Of a stretch of DNA of 6,931 bases, positions 5,379-6,931 are shown one piece after another. The notes beneath the pieces are model-generated. The model was given only the letters and a program-made list of their open reading frames with translations, ran no database searches and was not told the DNA's origin. How positions within the stretch are numbered: position 1 is the first letter of the stretch; each line of letters begins with the position of its first letter. Position numbers and translations under genes: made by a program. The DNA is from Caldithrix sp. (lineage in GTDB: Bacteria; KSB1; UBA2214; DYKH01): contig DYKH01000149.1 of assembly GCA_020722685.1 (NCBI GenBank), positions 3,448 to 10,378 of the forward strand. The letters are read 5' to 3'.

Positions 5379-6931
5379 ATGAACACTAGCCAATTTGCCA
5401 TGTCGGAAGCCATCCGCGCAGCATACCGCCGCGGCGAAGACGACGAGGCTATGGAGCCCATTTGCGCGATCAATGGTGGCGGCAAGCCGATCGGCCGCAT
5501 CCAAAACGGCGATTATGTCATCTTCTTTGATATTCGTGGTGAACGAGAGATTGAACTGACCGAAAGCTTTACCGATCCCAAGTTCCGACATTTTCCGGTG
5601 CAAGAAAATCTGCGCACCCATTGGGCAACGATGATAGAATATGATCCTAAATTGGATGCCCGCGTAGCCTTTCCACCTCTTAGCCAGATCAAAAATACCC
5701 TCACCGAAGTGGTCACCAGCTCAGGCAGAAAAGTTTGCAAAGTCTCGGAAACAGAAAAGGCCATTCACGTCACTTTTTTTATGAACGGGAAAAGACAGGA
5801 GGCTTTTGCCGGGGAGTCGCACATCGGCATCGAATCCCGCAAGGACATTCACAGCTATGATGAGTGTCCGGAGATGATGGCCAAAGAAGTGGCGGATGCG
5901 ACCATCGAAAAACTGCACGAGGATGACGACCTGATCATCACCAACTTTGCCAACATCGACGTTCTGGGCCACATCGAAAATGAAGCCGCCATTCTCAAGG
6001 CCGTGAATACCGTCGACACTCAAGTCGGACGGGTTCTTGAAGAGGCAAGGCGGCTCGGTGTAACAACGCTCATCACCTCCGATCACGGCACTGTGGAGAA
6101 ATGGCTCTATCCCGAGGGCGCCATCGATACCGGTCACACCAACAGCCCGGTGCATTTTATTTACGTCGATCCGACTGATCGCAGCAGCGTAAGCCTCCGC
6201 TCCGGCGGCAGTCTCATCGACGTGGCGCCGACCATCCTGCAGCTCATGGGAATCGAAAAGCCAAAAGAAATGACCGGCTCCAGCCTGATTCAGGGCAAGG
6301 CGCCGACCGCCAAACGGGTTCTATTACTTATCACCGATGGCTGGGGTCATAACGACAGTGACTATGGCAATTTGATCTTAAAAGCCGAGACACCCGTCAT
6401 CGATAAACTAAAAGCAACTTGCCCAAACGTCCTCGTCAAGGCCAGCGGCGAGGCCGTAGGATTGCCGGAAGGAACAGTGGGCAACTCGGAATCCGGTCAC
6501 ATGCACATCGGCTCAGGGCGTGTTCTGCCTTCTGACCGCGTGCGTATCCAACAAGCCATTGACGACGGCTCGTACTATGAGAATGAAGCTTTTCTCTGGG
6601 CGATGCGAGGCGCCAAGCGGGACGGCACTGCATTGCATCTTTTGGGCATTATCAGCTTTTTCAGTTCGCATGGCTCTATCGACTACCTGATTCATTTGCT
6701 GCGCATGGCGAAGAAAGAAGGGCTGGGAAAAGTGTACATCCACGGCCTCTTGGGCCGGCGCGGCGAGCGTCCCGAAAGCGGCGCCCGCTACACGCGCAAA
6801 GTGGAGGAAGAAGCCGCGGCTCTCGGAGTCGGCTGGTTTGTCTCCATCATCGGCCGGCATTGGGCGCTGGACCGCGAATTCAATTGGGATCGTATCGAGA
6901 AAACCTATCGATGGCTGGTTTATGGCGAGGG
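5379..6931 (+). CDS. gpmI: Circularly permuted cofactor-independent phosphoglycerate mutase (3' end beyond window)
   Basis: The open frame gives 517 residues and runs off the right edge. iPGM interconverts 3- and 2-phosphoglycerate through a phosphoserine, using two Mn ions; it is an alkaline-phosphatase-fold domain with an inserted transferase domain. Here the order is swapped. Residues 1-304 match the normal C-terminal part: AIRAAYRRGEDDE (11-23), IFFDIRGER (48-56), SETEK (123-127), NFANIDVLGH (189-198), TSDHG (233-237), GHTNSPVHF (252-260), GGSLIDVAPTILQLMG (276-291) and MTGSSLI (298-304). A linker (305-312) leads into the normal N-terminus: LLLITDGWG (315-323), VGLPEGTVGNSESGHMHIGSGR (from 360), GRHWALDR (492-499) and LVYGEG (513 on). 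Metal ligands are Asp320, Ser370 (nucleophile), Asp235, His236, Asp194, His198 and His253. Substrate residues Arg53, Arg56, Lys127, His431, Arg461, Arg493 and Arg499 are kept, but the usual DGRD aspartate is Gly462 and SDGGV is SFFSS. The ATG has GGAG 11 bases upstream; GTG 5367 is an alternative. leuD ends 30 nt before, so no N-terminal half fits upstream. Confidence 0.88.
   Translation, partial: MNTSQFAMSEAIRAAYRRGEDDEAMEPICAINGGGKPIGRIQNGDYVIFFDIRGEREIELTESFTDPKFRHFPVQENLRTHWATMIEYDPKLDARVAFPPLSQIKNTLTEVVTSSGRKVCKVSETEKAIHVTFFMNGKRQEAFAGESHIGIESRKDIHSYDECPEMMAKEVADATIEKLHEDDDLIITNFANIDVLGHIENEAAILKAVNTVDTQVGRVLEEARRLGVTTLITSDHGTVEKWLYPEGAIDTGHTNSPVHFIYVDPTDRSSVSLRSGGSLIDVAPTILQLMGIEKPKEMTGSSLIQGKAPTAKRVLLLITDGWGHNDSDYGNLILKAETPVIDKLKATCPNVLVKASGEAVGLPEGTVGNSESGHMHIGSGRVLPSDRVRIQQAIDDGSYYENEAFLWAMRGAKRDGTALHLLGIISFFSSHGSIDYLIHLLRMAKKEGLGKVYIHGLLGRRGERPESGARYTRKVEEEAAALGVGWFVSIIGRHWALDREFNWDRIEKTYRWLVYGE

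Noticed and set aside
5721..6155. 144-residue - strand frame
   Set aside because: It lies opposite the iPGM catalytic region, whose motifs are unambiguous on the + strand.
5379..6931. Frameshifted or truncated normal iPGM, or two separate genes
   Set aside because: The frame is continuous for 517 codons, each conserved block occurs once, and leuD ends 30 nt upstream, leaving no room for a lost N-terminal half.

Overview
The window looks like a bacterial chromosome segment of roughly balanced base composition. All genes lie on the + strand, and many are preceded by purine-rich ribosome binding sites. No feature fixes the taxon. A four-helix-bundle (IVS/S23-type) gene, short TTGAC-rich tandem repeats between genes, and archaeal-length LeuC/LeuD subunits would suit an uncultured lineage such as the FCB group (Calditrichota/KSB1-like). 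That is a weak inference.

Layout. Bases 6-68 hold a degenerate 7-bp tandem array, and 69-332 contain no convincing gene. A tight cluster follows: lepB (signal peptidase I, 333-1061), hemW (radical SAM haem chaperone, 1065-2261, 3 nt later) and a 177-residue protein of unknown function with a TTG start (2280-2813). A 103-nt gap contains three copies of an 8-bp repeat. The second cluster is leuC (2917-4170), an inserted module (4181-4815), leuD (4851-5348) and a phosphoglycerate mutase-family gene (5379 to the window edge). leuC and leuD encode the two subunits of an isopropylmalate-isomerase-type hydro-lyase.

Two things stand out. First, the last gene is a circular permutant of cofactor-independent phosphoglycerate mutase (iPGM). 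It begins with what is normally the C-terminal 60% of the enzyme, then joins through a short linker to what is normally the N-terminus. All seven metal ligands are present, and the spacing of ligands and substrate residues matches the ordinary enzyme almost residue for residue on each side of the break. Two substrate-binding motifs of the transferase half (the SDGGVHSH and DGRD regions) are altered, so the substrate may differ.

Second, leuC and leuD, whose products form one enzyme, are separated by a four-helix-bundle gene. It sits between 18 tandem copies of a 10-bp unit (AAGARTGGTC-like) on its left and about five inverted copies on its right. This resembles the intervening sequences of 23S rRNA, which carry the same protein family between inverted repeats, but here it lies inside a protein-coding operon.

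How the genes work together. LeuC and LeuD should form the heterodimeric [4Fe-4S] isomerase of leucine (or a related 2-hydroxy-diacid) biosynthesis. leuA and leuB are not in the window. The permuted mutase starts 30 nt after leuD in the same reading frame, so it is probably co-transcribed. lepB and hemW are housekeeping genes with no evident link to the second cluster.
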